64,000 nucleotides of DNA from Struthio camelus (GCF_040807025.1 NC_090951.1:29601573-29665572), one strand, 5' to 3'. Positions 25,444 through 39,198 are shown, counted from the stretch's first letter. The notes: generated by a model from the sequence alone, not told the origin. Made by a program: numbers and translations.

Positions 25444-28400
25444 TTCATTAAGCATCTGATTTACCCTAGACATAAAAGCAGCTCTTCCCTTCCTTTTTGG
25501 CAGCTGTCTAAGAGCAGAAGCATCAGAGAGCATTTGCTCATCAGCATCACAAGTCCATCAGTCCTGCTAGGCTGGTGAACTCGCACCATGCCTGCCATGC
25601 CTGTTAGGAGATGAGAGCACCACCAGAGCTGAAAGAAAATGTGAGCCAGGAGACTCAGAGATATGGCTGTAGGGCTAGCTCTCCAGGGACATCTCAGCTA
25701 CCTATGCTGACTTGGTCACACTCACGTGGATGGGCTGCTGGCCCTGCTGTGCTTACCAACCAGCAGAAGAGCCTTCCAGAGATCCTCTTCTGGCCAGCAT
25801 ACTCTAAGCCTGCAGCCATGCTGCCCTGTGCTGGCAGGGAGCTGTGACCATCCCAGCTCTCTGTGAGCAGTCTCTGCAACTGCTAGCTACTCTTAGGGCT
25901 GACTTCAAGCAGTTTCTTGTTTCTTGGGCATGCTGTCTGTGGTGCACTTGCTAATACAGCCCTGACCTCTGGTATATGACAAGGTACTAGCCATTAGGTT
26001 CTTGCTGACGCTAAGAACAGGGGTAACAGGTCCTTGGTTCTAGAATCAACAGGGCTGGCTCAGGGGATTCCCAGCACTGCAACAAGCCGGATCTGAAGTG
26101 GACGTGCCAACATGGCACTTTTACTTTCTCTTCTATATCACAGATCCCAGCTGAATACATAAAAATTCCCCGTGCCAACTCCCTCTACTGAAAGACAAAA
26201 ATAAGATCAAGTTTGAGACAGTGTGGTTCCCCTCAAAATCTTTTTTCCCAGAGACTTGTTAGGTAAGAAAATATTTTATTTTCTCTCTGGTGGAAATCTG
26301 CCCTCTCTGAGCCAGGGGAAATCCCAACAGTTCTAGTTATGCTTTTTATTCCAAAACAGAGTAAAACCCCCAAAGTTCCTATAAGATGAACTTTCCAAAG
26401 ATTTGGACAACATTCCTAGCCACTAACTTCAGCCTTTGCCTATATTATAATAGATAACAAAAACTCCTTTTCAAAGACATTTAAAAATTTTAAAAATCTT
26501 GAACTAATCTCTTTGATCCAGTCAGAATAGAAAACGGTGTGTCTATTGGGACATTTTTCTACCCCAATTCCCCAAATGGCATTTTCTCAGGCTTGGCACA
26601 GCCTTGCAGGAAGTTTTTATTCCAGGAACTGGCATTGCCTGAGGCTGAACACCCTGGCTCCTTGTCTCTTGGCTTCTTTCAGATCTTTCACAGCTTTGAA
26701 AAACCTGAAGCCAGGGGATCCAGTGTACCTCAGAAGATTTTCTGCTACTACTAGTAAAAAGCCATAGGCTTTGTATTAAATTGATAGTGAAGGGTCTTGG
26801 GACTTCTCTGGGCTTGTCTTGGCCTCAGCTGATTTTAGTTTCTTTGCTTATGATAGAAATTGTCTAGGCAATTGCTCTTGCCTAAATTTTAGTTTTGCTT
26901 TAGTTTATAGGAATAGTAAGCAGTTATTCAGTGTGGCTTTGGGACTGTAGAATAAAACATGTTGTGGAAGAGGGCAGGCACAGGATGATAGTGGAAATCC
27001 TAGTTTGTAAACACAAATCACAGTGGTCAATCAATGGACTGCAGCCCTGTGAGTCAGATAAAACCAGCTTTCAAGATAAAAAGGAACAGAAAAAGGGAGT
27101 AACTGGGAACCAGTGGACAAAATTAGCACATAGGCAGGCAGACTGTATGATGAAAATGTATAAAAATGAAATGAAGCAGACCAAGACTGAGGAGGAACAA
27201 AGCCCACTATGAACATCATATCCTTCCAGCAAAGACCTCAGGATGCTGACATTGCCTCACAACTCCCCTCTGTTCTTCCTTAGGAAGACTTGAAGAAAAT
27301 GTCTTGAGGTCACCTTTAGGGCCCAGACGTGCCTTGAAAGGATGACATAACACTGAAGAACAGTAGTAGATACTAGGAAGAGTTTCTCTTTTCTCCTGTA
27401 TAACAACTTTACCTGTAGTATTAATGAGGCTTTTCTGCATTAACTAGAAAATTTGGACTGTTAGACTGTTAACTGGGCTAACAATAATTTTTGAGGTCTA
27501 TATATATGTCATGTTCCCTTTTGCCAATAACAAGATTTTGGTGGAATGCACCCACTTTCCACAGTCTCCCAGGGCAGTCAGATTTAGACATGAAGTGTCT
27601 CTTGCAAGCAGCATACACTGCTGACAGCACCCCACCAACCACAAACATGGTCTGGCCTTGGGAAAGACAACCTGCAAGACAGAAAGGAAACAAACAGGGA
27701 TGTGCCATGCAATCCCACTGCTATGCTACTGGTTCCTGCCATGGTGGGTAGGAACTCAATAGCCTGCTATTACTAGAGTAAGCAGCAGGCTTGTAGATAC
27801 CTTTGGCCTGCCCTGCCTGGCATCTTTTATAAAGAATCCAGAAGAGACCCTTATTCTTTGTTATATGAAGTCAGATGGAAAAGGAGAACCAATGTTCGAG
27901 TGACAGGATACAGGCAATCTGGATTGACCAGCTTGCCCAGAACACATCCAATAACAGCCATCTCTTGAAAACAGCATTCTCCCTTACTGTAGAGGAGCAA
28001 TCTGAGGTTTAGTAGTCAGGACAGCCACACTGCACAATCAGGCCTTAAATCAGCAAGCTCAAGCACCACAAAACATGGTCAGCTTGGATCTCTGCCACAG
28101 TCCATGTATCTCAGAAATAAGGAGGAAGGCCATTCAGTCTGGTCTGACACACGGCCAGGGAAAAAAAAACATGAACAAGCATACATATAAACAATCTTGA
28201 TTGGGTCTGGGCAGACAGATTACACACAACCCACTGTGCACCATCAGACTTGGGGCTATAGCCTCTGGGCCAGATAACCCAACTCCAAGTTTAATCCTTA
28301 GCACTAGCAAAAGGACTCCATGGCTCAAGTCAGACAGCTCAGTGGCGAGGCTGGAGTTTGGGCCGTCTGGCTCCAGTTCCTGCTCCATTCTAAGGAAAGT

Positions 28401-31400
28401 TACGTATCAGCCGTAACGGATGTCCCACTACTTAACCATTGCCTCTGCCGCAGAGAAAAGGAGAACAAGGTCTGGTGTAGACTGGATGTGCGTTGCAGCA
28501 CAAGACATGCTGAGAAGCCTCATTTGATGCCATACCCATAACTTTTGGTTTCTCACTGGCAAGCATTAGCTGGTAGATTTGCTCAGTGCTCCAAACCTTG
28601 GATGCCATGGGCCAAATCCCCTTTTCTTCATCAGAGACAGGAAATCAACTCCACCACTCTGAGCATTTCTCACCCACTGCAGCTTTTCCAGGGCTGTCCA
28701 CAGGCAAGTGCTTGAGCTATACACAGGCTCGAGGTCTTCACAGCTAGATAGAAGGCATGACTAATGCCATAGGTATTGTTCTTGAAGGCAAAAAGCAACT
28801 TGACCCTTCAAAAGCAATACGCAAGGAGAACAAGAGCTGTGTACTAAACAAAGAGTAAACGACCCCAGAACTTGGCCCTTCTCCTTCAGGGTGCTTCCAT
28901 GTTAGAAATGCATATTCCTTGGCCATTCTTGTTCCCCATATAGGAAGGACTATGTGCTCTGTGTTACAATAGGTTTGTCTTCCTAGAAACCGTGTGGTGA
29001 CTAGAGGAAAAATAAAAGTCAATGAGACCTAGAAGGCTATATGTGATCTGGAAGAAAAAGATCCCAGTTCTGATCAGACAATAATAGGGATGACTTCCAC
29101 TGCATGATGAGAGAGCTCCCCAGACCCCAGCAACTAGCCTTCTAGGTAGAACTGGAGCAGGGAAGCCCAGCACCTCTGGCAGCAGATCGCTTGCTCTCCG
29201 TGATGCTGAGTTCCTCCTCCCTGTCATGGAAGCTTGTTAGAAGGAGGTGGCAGGAACACAGCTGGCTGTTGGGAATAGCCAGTCAGTCTTTATGTTGCAA
29301 AGGAGACAGGGTGAACCAGGACTCCAGCTCTGGACATATGATGAGATTCTCTTTCTCCTCTTCATGCCTGTTGCACCTACTCCTACCCTTCCTCTGTTGT
29401 TTGAGCAGGGGTAAGCTGCAGTTTGTACCTAGTCCTGAGTTACTCATGTGAACCCACCCTAGTGGCTCTGGGAACCTCTAGACTTAGGCTGCAATCATGA
29501 GTTGCTGGAATAATGTCATCTGTCGCCCCTTCCAATGTAAGGGGAACCGACACCAAAGCACAAGCATGGCTTTCTCTGCTTGCTCCCAGCTCCAGGCAGC
29601 CTTGTGGCAACTTGTTGCTTCACTGTACCCACCTCTCCTTGGTGGGGTTGCCAGCCCAACCACTGATCGGATACAATCCCCCTTTACTGCACAGCTACAG
29701 GGAGAACATACCCAAAAGCATTAGACCTAAGGCAGCTAAAGCACTACTGCGGCAGTGCTGCACACACTCACCAGATCTGGGCTTCTCCCGGGGACCTCAC
29801 ATCCAGCAAGGTCTATGTGTCAGGACACAGGAGAGCTATTGAACACGTACCATGGACGAGGCCAGTGCCTGCAGCTTGTCCCTGATGTGAGGGACGCTCT
29901 GTGTCTGCACAGAGCAATTGCAGTGTAATCCCCTGTGTATGGGGAGCTTCTGAAGTCCAAAAGCTACTGTTCCTTCATGGCCACAGTCAACACTGCTGCT
30001 CCCACCATGGTCTGCTGTCCAGAAATCCTCGACAACAATCCACATACCTCTGTAATGAAGCACCAACTCCCATGAGAGAGCAGATGCCCACTGTCCTGCA
30101 GCCGCTGTCGCTGGCCTTGCAGGAATCACATGTCCACAGCTGAAGTGATTCTCCATTCCTCCATCATAAATCAAAGGGAAAATGATCTTTCACATCACTC
30201 ATTCACAAAGCAGCTTTACCCCTGTAACAGCAATGCCACCAAGGTATGAGGATAGTTTGTGTTCGTGCAGACTGGTCTAAAATGGCACAGGAATATTTTA
30301 ATGTCTTCCCTCTTACAAAAACAGCTGGCTTTCCACACAGTGGTTTCCCAGCTTTGTTCCATGAGCACAGATACTTTGTGCTCTGAGAATCCTATAAAAG
30401 ACTTGCATCTGGAAAAAAACCCTATGGCTTTTCCAGGGCCATTATGGGTCTGTCAAACCACTGGGTGGTATGGCCCAGAGCAGACCAGAAGTGACCCAAC
30501 AACCTCAGCTTTCCTGGCCAAGGCAACAAGTACCAGCCTCAGGAGATCATTCCTTAGAGCCAAAGGTGTCCTCTCATTTTGGAAATTCCCTCACTCTATG
30601 CTAAAAACAAAGCTCTTGAGCCATTAATATCATAAAGGAGAGTGCTAAAAGACAGGAAATCCAGAAAATCTTTTTGGCAATGCATGACTGAGTTTTCTCA
30701 TATTAAAGAAAAAGGCAGGAAACGAGAAGCAGCTGTTTGGGGTTGTCTGTATTCTGCATCTCCTCAGGGAATGGAGTAAATATTATTTGGAAAGCAACTG
30801 CTTGTGTTTTTAAGAAACTGCTTTACACAGAAATGCTGCTTTTAAAAATAGCAGAGAACATCATACAAGCTTTCACTTCTCTGAATATGATGGCTTCCTC
30901 CTTTCAGGCAAAGGAAAGCAAATTTGGGCTCAACTGACAGCGTCCAGCACACAGAGCAAAGTGCTGACACTCTCTATTTTTCCACAGTGAGGCAGCCCAT
31001 GGCTACCAGTCAGGACCCCAAGCCAGCCAGGCCACAGAGGGCTAGCCCCAGTCTGTGGGGGAGCCCCAGCCTTATCCTGGCTTCAGTCGCTTCCAAGTGC
31101 TCCAGTGCAAAACCAGATGTCTTGAGGTTCTTCTTTACCCCTACATGAAAGAGCGCAGGGGTGGGTAACAGGGATTGGGTCATGTGGCACGGGCCGTGAG
31201 ATGGAGTTCTTTCCCCTGGCAGTACCACATCCCAGCCACGTCCCTGCCCCACAAGCCAGTAGCTGATCCCAGTGGCAGATTGCTGTGACAGGCAGGCCAC
31301 AGCATAGGCAGTGTAGGCAGTCGAGTGAGTCACACACTCAGGACACAGGATGTGACCAATCTGCAAACACCAGACAGGGCAGGGATCAGCCGTGCTGCTT

Positions 31401-33907
31401 GCACATGGGTTGCAGAAAGGTGCATGACTGCAGTAATCAATGCCTCTCCTCAGCAGCCAGAATCAAGAACAAACCACTCCTCTGCAACCATCCCATGGAG
31501 GCTGCCAGGGACAACAGATAGCTGCTGCAATAAACAAGATTTAAGATGGTTTAAAATATTGCGTGCAAAGAAACAAACACAGAGCTGGTTGGTTTGTAGT
31601 ACAGTTAAGATCTTCCTAAACAGACAGGACCCACTTATTCCCTGCAGAGCAACCTAGTCACTGGGAGCAAGCTCTTCCCCACTACAGCAGATGGGGAAAG
31701 CTCTTCTTGGGATGTGTGGCCAGGTGACGTAGATAAAACTGAGGAGTGCTTTCCAGCTAAGGCAAAGGAGCATGCTGGGACTCAGCCAGAATGGGCTGTC
31801 TGCGCACACCAGGGGGCTCCTGCTAAGTGCATGCAGAGCTGGAGAGATGTCCTGATGTTGCAATCCTTCCGTGTAGCTGCAGACCCTGAAGGCAATTATT
31901 TCCACAGAGTTGGCATGAAGAAGGAAGTGTCAGAATAGCCCCCAAAAGGCCTGTCTCTCATCACTGCACTGCAGGCAAGATGGAGGAGAGCAGCAGCAAG
32001 TCTGGTCACAATGAGCAGGACAGCAACCTTCACGTATGATAGGAAGTCTTAGCTGCTGCAAGAGCTGGTGCCAGGACCACCCTTGGTGTAGGAGTGGCCC
32101 TGCTATTTCTGTCCCCAAGGTTGCTGGGGGAGGGTCTCCTCTCTTTCCCATCAGGTGCCCTACCTGGAAATTGATCCTACAAGGGTCACTGTGGCCACAA
32201 GCAGAAGGTAAGGAGCAGGAAGAGTACCATGGTTCTGCTACTGCACCTCTGCCAGAGCCCAGGAGCAGGCTGGTACCTGCTGCCCCCACTGTGGAAGAGG
32301 ATAGAGGCATGTGTCTCTTTGAAGCAGCCCCAGTTGCTTCTCCATCCCTCCCTCTCTCTCTCCCATAGTAGCAGCAAGAGCAGCAAGCCCACTGTGCCAG
32401 CAATCCACCTATCAGTCCCTTCTCAAGGCAGGAACAGCCAGGCACTGGCCTCAACCCTGTGCGGGTCTGTCTTCTGCAGACAGCAGAGCTCTGTGCTGCT
32501 GAGCGCCTGCCTGCTGCACATGCAGCCCTTGAGACCCATCAGATGGCCTTCAAGCACCTCTGCCTGCCTGTGTGGGCCAGCATAAACATCAGTGCTCCAA
32601 ACTGTCACTTCCCACTCCTCCGACCAACTTGTTCATACATGAATGCTGCCAGTTCAAGGAAGGAGCTTACCAGAAGCCTTCTCAGAGAAGCTCACTGTTT
32701 TCCATCTGCTTAAGGCATATGTCTTCCATCAGTGGCTGCAGGACCAGTTTGACATAGGCTCATTGTTAAGCTGTGACAGTGGGAGAAGGAGAGACTCCGA
32801 AAATACCTCGCTGCAGGCGCTGCTGGGGCTGACCCTTAACTCTGCAAGAGTTTGGAGTAAGATTGGCACCACTGCAGGCAATCAGGAGCAGGCCTCATGA
32901 GCCCTTAGAGAACTCAAAATCCACCCATGCAGCTCTCTCAAAATGGTCCTAACCCTCATGCTTCGCACAGCACGGCACAGCTGCAGATCAGATAGCCGCT
33001 TACTTGTGACATTGGGGAGAAATTTTGTTCAGATCTAGATGCCCCAGGATTCCTCCACCGGCCCAACAAGTCTGAATGGCGAACCAGACTCTGCAGCCCA
33101 ACCTCTGCACCCTACATATGTCTGCATCCAGAGTGGACTGGTCCAAGCTGCTCTTTCTAGACAGCAACACTTTTATCTAGGATTAAAAAATATTCAGCAG
33201 TTTTCTATAGACTTATGCTTCTAAAACTCAGTCTTATCCTAACCTAAATTTTAGGTCTCACCTAGGAAAGCAACTCCAAGATGCTGAAAAAAAGCCTGGG
33301 ACTAGATTGAGCTTTAGGGTTCACAGAACGATAGCTGCAGAGTCCCAGTCACTGTGGGATTGTCTAAAAACACAGAGAGAAAAGCTGAGGGCTGAGTGAG
33401 CAGACTAAATCCCCTCCAATGGGTTCTCAAATCCTAAACCTAAAGCCCATCTCCAGCACCACCGCAAATTTCAGCACAAGACATTCAGTGTCATTTCACA
33501 CCTGTCCTTAGTTTCCCTGTGTGAGCCCACAGTTCAGCAACAAAACCTACTTTTTGGCCTCCGCTCTTTTGAATTCTGCCTTCAACCTTGTCTCTACAAG
33601 AGAGGACGGCACCAGCCTGCTATGTCCAAAGGGCAAGAGGAGCTGCCACATGCAGTGCTCTGCTGTGCTGGACATGACAGCACCCCCTGGTCTGATCTGG
33701 TCCCTCCCTGGCCCCCTTCAGCATGCTTTCAGATCCTTGCTAGGCCCTCACAGAAATCAGACACCACAGCCCTGCTCTCTTAGGCCCTCCAGACCGGAGT
33801 TGTCATCCCACTTGCCTGTTAAAGAAGCCCACTTGTTTAAGCAGCTCTTTCTGCCAAGCTTCAGCCATAGGTGGCTATAGGCACAGGCTGAGTGATCCTT
33901 CCTTCTC
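25444..33907. other. Intergenic interval upstream of CX3CL1; no recognised gene
   Basis: In mammals CCL22 lies in the corresponding place, between CX3CL1 and PLLP. I looked on the minus strand for a CC-bearing exon in phase 1 and a CADP-W exon and found no convincing set. Isolated exon-like pieces, such as a strong acceptor followed by an open frame at 27478-27671 and another at 28744-28987, do not connect in phase. The sequence is of moderate GC with no obvious young repeat. Confidence 0.4.
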
Positions 33908-34419
33908 CTCAGCCCTGGGAAGGCCACATCTGGAGTACTGTGTCCAATTCTGGGCTCCCCCGTACAAGAGAGACATGGCACTCCTGGAGAGAGTCCAGTG
34001 GAGGGCTACAAAGATGAGGAGGGGACTGGAGCATCTCTCCTCTGAAGAAAGGCTGAGAAGACTGAGAGGGGATCTCATCAATGGGTACAAGTATCTGAAG
34101 GGAGGGTGTCAAGGGAATGGGACCAGACTCTTCTCCGTGGTGCCCAGTGACAGGACAAGAGGCAACGGGCACAAACTGAAACACAGGAAGTTCTATCTGA
34201 ACATGAGGACAAACTTCTTTCCTGTGAGGGTGACAGAGCACTGGAACAGGTTGCCCAGAGAGGTGGTGGAGTCTCCTTCCCTGGAGATATTCAAAACCCG
34301 TCTGGATGCAATCCTGGGCAATGTGCTCTAGAGGACCCTGCTTGAGCAGTGGGGTTGGACTAGATGATCTCCAGAGGTCCCTTCCAACCTTAGCCATTCT
34401 GTGATCCTGTGATTCTGAG
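33908..34419 (+). mobile_element. CR1 LINE, 5'-truncated copy
   Basis: Plus-strand text encodes the C-terminal part of CR1 ORF2 ([53 protein letters not shown]). It then runs through the GGGTTGGACTAGATGATCT segment to the CR1 tail of ATTCTGTG-like octamers. Only the last 0.5 kb is present, as is usual for CR1 insertions. An in-frame stretch of about ten residues ([10 protein letters not shown] in relatives) is missing after EERLR. No target-site duplication is evident. Confidence 0.93.
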
Positions 34420-37400
34420 TTCACAGTTCATCCCCAAGGATGCACACGAGCTGTGGCAAACAGCTCCAGGTGTCCGTATGGCTTCCAAAACCCGACAAGC
34501 CTTTACATGAACTCACATAAGAAACACACACAGCTCAACAGAACAACACACGCTGGCACACCTTTCTCTGCACAATTTCTTAACACTTTTCAAGACTTTC
34601 TGGCTCAGCTGAGAGACTAAAGAGTCATCAGGCCCCTTTCCTTCTCTCCCACTCCCAGCCTTTCTGCAACTCGTGAAAAGAACAGGGTATCTCTCCACTG
34701 CTTTATACCTACAGCATCTAACCTCTCTCCAGGTTTCAGCCATAGCCTTGCTGTTGACACACTCTCTCACCAGCTTATTTGGCTGATCAGAGTTAATTTG
34801 ATCCCAATCGAACCCACTTCCACCTTAACTCTACTTTCCTTCTGAGATTATCACAGCTGCACGCCTCCCCCATCACCCTGTGCTTGGTGCAAGCACTCCT
34901 TCAACCATCTCCAGACCAGCAGGAAGCAAATAACAACAGGGAAAGCTGCCATAACAGTCTGGATCTGTGGGAAGACTCCCCTAACAGGTGACACCAGCAG
35001 TACGTTGGCACATCTTCCAAAATCCAGCTGGGACCTAGAGCAGCAAGAAGTTGAGGTCGATGTAAAGTGTGTTTTTAGGTTCACTGCAGTTGTCTCATCA
35101 ACTGAAAGAGGAACAGCTTATGGATGATGGTCCTTAACACTTCACTGTTACCTGGAGAGAGCTAAAAAATTGGGCTGTGGAGGCAAGGGACAAGGGAGAT
35201 TCCAGCCCTGCGCCACAATTACTCAAAATAATTCTGAGGAGGCAAGGTATGGAGATCGGAGAACCAAAGAAAACATACACGAGGCAGCCCAGCATTTCAA
35301 AATGCTATTTGGGGAATAGCAGCCTGAGATAGAGCGGATCTTGTTATGTGCTGTAGCTAGGTTTGTGACCAAAGGCATTCATACTCATACATGTGTCTCA
35401 AAATGAAACCAACCATCTTCTGCAAGAGCTGACTTGCCTGCTGGATACCAGCCCCAGTCCACACCTCCAGAACGCTGCACATTTACCATGCTCTAAGACT
35501 TGGCCAGCATGGGTCTGGCTGAGGGGTGAAATTTGGGAAGTAGACTGACTACAGGCAGTAAGACCTCCTGGGACACCCAGATCTGTGACAGATAGCACAG
35601 GGGAGCAAGAGCAATGCTAGAGAAAAGACAAAACTGAGTCAGCTGGGAACATCTTCACCGCCAGCAGCCCACAGGCTCCCTTCTTTACCCAGCTGGAGGG
35701 GTGCAAGGCAATGGTGCAGATAGCCCTTTACTCTGTGATCCTCCTGGCCACTGCCTCCAGGCATCTGGTGAAGAGGAAAGGCCCTTATTAGCAAAGGATG
35801 CAAGTTTTTCCCTGGGCACTCACCAGATGGCTGATAAAACAAACCTGAGACAACCCCATCTCCTGGCATGTAGTCAAAGCTCCTTGCTGGTCCCACTGTA
35901 CAACCCACCCAGCCCCATTGCTACCATGGCCCACAGCTGCGGCACATCCTTTCCTGCTGCAGTTGTGGGCCATGGTACCAGTGCACAAGCTTGCACCAAG
36001 GAGAGCAAACAGCACTCTCCCACTTGGGAATGCAGGCAATAGATTTTCCTGAGTTGTAAGGGTCTCTGCTTCTTGCTGCAGCAAACAATGCCATCCTGTG
36101 GCTATTATTACTTCCTCAGCAAAAGTTTCCGTGCTAAAAATATGCCTGCAGTGCCACTTCCTGCCCACAGCTATAGAATCAACACCAGAACAACACCAGA
36201 AGGAGATCTGCTAACCAGCTCAGAGCCAAGGCCAGTCACTATCAGTGGACCAGGACTCCCAAATACCAAACTCACTGTGAGTTCTTGGTCCTTACACAGC
36301 TGGGAGTAACCCAAGAGTCCCTCTCCTGCTCTCCCACTCCTCTGGATCCCATGGCATGAGCTACACCCACATATCAAGGGGCCATGTGGCTGCAATGATT
36401 TCAGTGCTATTGTATCATTTCCTGTCTACTGAGATTCAGTATATGGATGTGGATAAACATCCTGCCTTGGCGCTGGAACCACCTCCGGTCAGACTGGTGT
36501 GAGGCTACTGGGACATTCACTGCAGGACAATGGGGGCTGACTAACAACTTCAAAAAGTGACTTTCTCTGTTGACTTTTTATGATCCTCTGGACTTGGGTT
36601 TTTCCCTTTCTGCTCCCCCATTCACTGAGCCTTCTTCTGCCACTCTCCTGACTTTCTTTCTTTGAGACATCTCCTTCAAAGATAGCTAGGAACAATTCCT
36701 CTGAGCCATGAGTGTGAGCAGAGACTGTAGTAAGCTGAAGGCAGGCTCAATATAGATTTTTCTCCAAATTGGAAGCTAAAGTATTTTAAGTAAAAGCATT
36801 TCCAGGGAAGGGCTGGTCCCAAAGGTTTAATGCCCTGGGAAGTGCAGGCAGGGGCAGCCCAGACTCTGATCGGTGCCATGGGCATCTCTCATGGCTGAAT
36901 GGACTTGAATAGACAAAGGGAGGACAGTTTGGCTGCCAAAGCTGGGACTTGAATAACCCCTTGGGGCTCAATCACAGTGGCCTGAAGTGGTTTAAGTTCC
37001 TAGTTTACAGGAGCAGCTCTAGAAGGGATCTGCAAGACCTCATGTTACCCTCCCATGCCAGCACAGATAGGTCCCACTGTGGCTGGTCCTCTGCTGTGCC
37101 AGCACACAGCACTTCCCGAGCAGAGCCGAGGGCGGGGGAGACAGGGAGAGAGGAGCAGATCCGCAGAGGACTTTGTCTCACAACTGAACCATGTATGATG
37201 CAAACTGCCGCAGAAGCACTGTTCACCTCCCCACATCAGAGCGAACACAGGCTGCCCGTCTAGGGTGGGAGGGAAGGAGGATCTGACCAAACTTGCCCAG
37301 TCTTCACGGAGCAGTGAGGAAAGTCCCCTTACTCAATAACAAAGGGGAGGAAAAATACTCAAGGCTAATGCAGTAATCTGTGGGACAGCATAGCTAGCCA

Positions 37401-38530
37401 ACCCTGCCAGGATACCAGCTCTCCCACTGTTATTGGGCAAATCTAGTATCTCTACCTCTCTCCAGAAAACCTAGAATACAGCATGGGTGATTAGGAGAAA
37501 GTGAAGTCCATCTTCTAGCCTTTCTCGAAAAGAAGGAGGGATAGAGACACTGCATCATCTCCCTAGTGAGAGCGGCCATTTCCCAAGTGACTAAGGCATT
37601 GTAGTGAACATGCAAGTACTGTTCAAAAAATCCTAGCACATCCTTCAGTCCCATAGCAGTCCTCACTTCTCCAGAATAATTAATACTACATTTAGTATGA
37701 AAACAATATTAAATATACTCCAAAGAAGCACAAAGAGCTGCCCTGAAGTGCTGAGATGATTTGCCGTTTCAATGCTATAGAAAAATCTAAGCACTGACTT
37801 CTCTGCAACTGATCCACATAACAGAGAATCGGCCTTTGCCACATCCTCAAGGAAGACACTGTCAGTTATTTCTGGTCCCCATTTTTCTTGAGAAAAATAA
37901 GCATGTATACCAGTTGAGGGGTTGCTACACTTCCTTTTCTTCTCACACTTCCTGAAGTGTTTGTCACTCACAAACACCAGAGTGTGAAAATGCCTAGCTA
38001 AGTGAGCCAAATTTTCAAATGAAGCATAGCTTAACTCACACCATTAGTGGGGCAGAGCTCCACTGAAGGGTCTATATTCCCTTGGGAGCAGGGATAGGCT
38101 CAAAAAAAGTCCTGAGACAACTGCAAGGTGCCACAGACTGCTATACAACAGCAGATGAAAAATAGATAACGAGACTTCATTACCAGGAATCCCTCTCATT
38201 GAATGTTGAATGAGAACTATAAGAAGCATTGGATTCTCACTTCTGAAACAGATGGTGAGGGAGAAGCCAGTACAACAGGACAAAACACCTTCAGTGCCTT
38301 CAGAGAGGCAAGTTACCAAGCTGCTGTGCTTGCTGCCAGCACATGAGAACCACGCTTTGTCCAATACCAACCTTTTAACGCAGCACAGCATCCAGCTCAC
38401 TTCAGCTTCACACCACCCTCCTCAGTCGCGCTCCCACCGCTGGAAAGGTAAGCACCCAGTGCCTCCCAAATCTCACAGGCTCCTGGCCATCGGCCCCACA
38501 GGCTTACCCCTTACAGTAAAACCAAACAAC
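34420..38530. other. Intergenic interval; no recognised gene, one strong hairpin
   Basis: About 4 kb with only short open frames. A 115-codon minus-strand frame at 37663-38010 ends in a hydrophobic segment but resembles nothing I know. The notable structure is a hairpin at 35916-35983, listed separately. Confidence 0.4.
35916..35983. repeat. Inverted repeat able to form a 29-bp hairpin with a 10-nt loop
   Basis: Arms 35916-35944 and 35955-35983 are complementary apart from about three mismatches and one G-T pair. The core 23 bases of each arm differ at only two positions. The loop is CATCCTTTCC. The size is like a microRNA precursor, but no expression evidence exists here. Confidence 0.75.
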
Positions 38531-39105
38531 GAGAAGTGATCACAAACACTTCTTGTGGGTTGAGTGACACCATCACCAGACGCAGGCCTGCCTTTCCAGG
38601 GCAGCACCAGCCCTTTTCCCCCGCACTTCTCCCCTGGCGTCCGGCAGGTGGCCGGGTGAGAGGGTTGCGGCCCTTCGGTGTAATAGCTCTTCGACACTGG
38701 TGGCCTGGTGGTGCAGCTGCTGGGGGACCCCTTGGCAGTTCGGAGGGGTCACCAGTGCACAAACCACCGAGAGCCGCAGGAGCTCCCGGCTGCCACGGCA
38801 AATAGGCGGGGGGGGGGGGGCGCCATCTGCGCTGCCGACGCTCTCGGTCCTTGCCCAGGATCCTCGGAGGTGGGAAAAAGAGCGGGCACAAGCCGCGGGG
38901 GGGGCTGCGACCTGCCGGGGGGAGAGGACGGGCCGCGCCCTCCGCTCTCCACAGCGCGCCGCTACCCGCCTCCCTCAGGGCCAGGCGCCAACGGTCCCCA
39001 GAGGCGCGCGGCCGCGGGGGGGCCGGGGGAGGCGGGGCCGAGGCCGCCCGCGCGCAGCCCCGTTCCAGGTTTTGTATGGCGGGGCGGGCGCGTTTTTTCA
39101 GAGCT

Positions 39106-39188
39106 GTCAGGATGGCCGAGCGGTCTAAGGCGCTGCGTTCAGGTCGCAGTCTCCCCTGGAGGCGTGGGTTCGAATCCCACTTCTGACA
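39106..39188 (+). tRNA. tRNA-Leu (anticodon CAG)
   Basis: An 83-nt type II tRNA. The acceptor stem GTCAGGA pairs with TTCTGAC with one G-T pair, and the discriminator is A. The A box is TGGCCGAGCGG and the B box GGTTCGAATCC. The anticodon loop holds CAG at 39140-39142, which reads CUG. A variable arm is present and there is no intron. A run of six T (39193-39198) follows as the Pol III terminator. It matches the vertebrate tRNA-Leu-CAG sequence I remember except for one base in the 3' acceptor strand. Identical in sequence to the minus-strand copy nearby. Confidence 0.98.
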
Positions 39189-39192
39189 AGTC

Positions 39193-39198
39193 TTTTTT
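39193..39198 (+). terminator. Pol III terminator of the plus-strand tRNA-Leu
   Basis: Six consecutive T begin four bases past the tRNA 3' end, the standard Pol III stop. Confidence 0.9.

Noticed and set aside
26537-26767. Plus-strand exon-like piece after a pyrimidine-rich CAG
   Set aside because: Short, ends in a stop, no recognisable protein and no upstream exon.
29836-30174. Possible CXC chemokine exon (HCNCSVQTQSVPHIRD) on the minus strand
   Set aside because: A CXC-like string with a nearby acceptor and donor, but no third and fourth cysteine in phase, no signal peptide exon, and a downstream exon-like piece near 28987 joins only with a stop.
31714-31938. AADPEGNYF string on the plus strand resembling a chemokine C-terminal exon
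   Set aside because: Wrong strand relative to the cluster, cysteine absent, and no partner exons.
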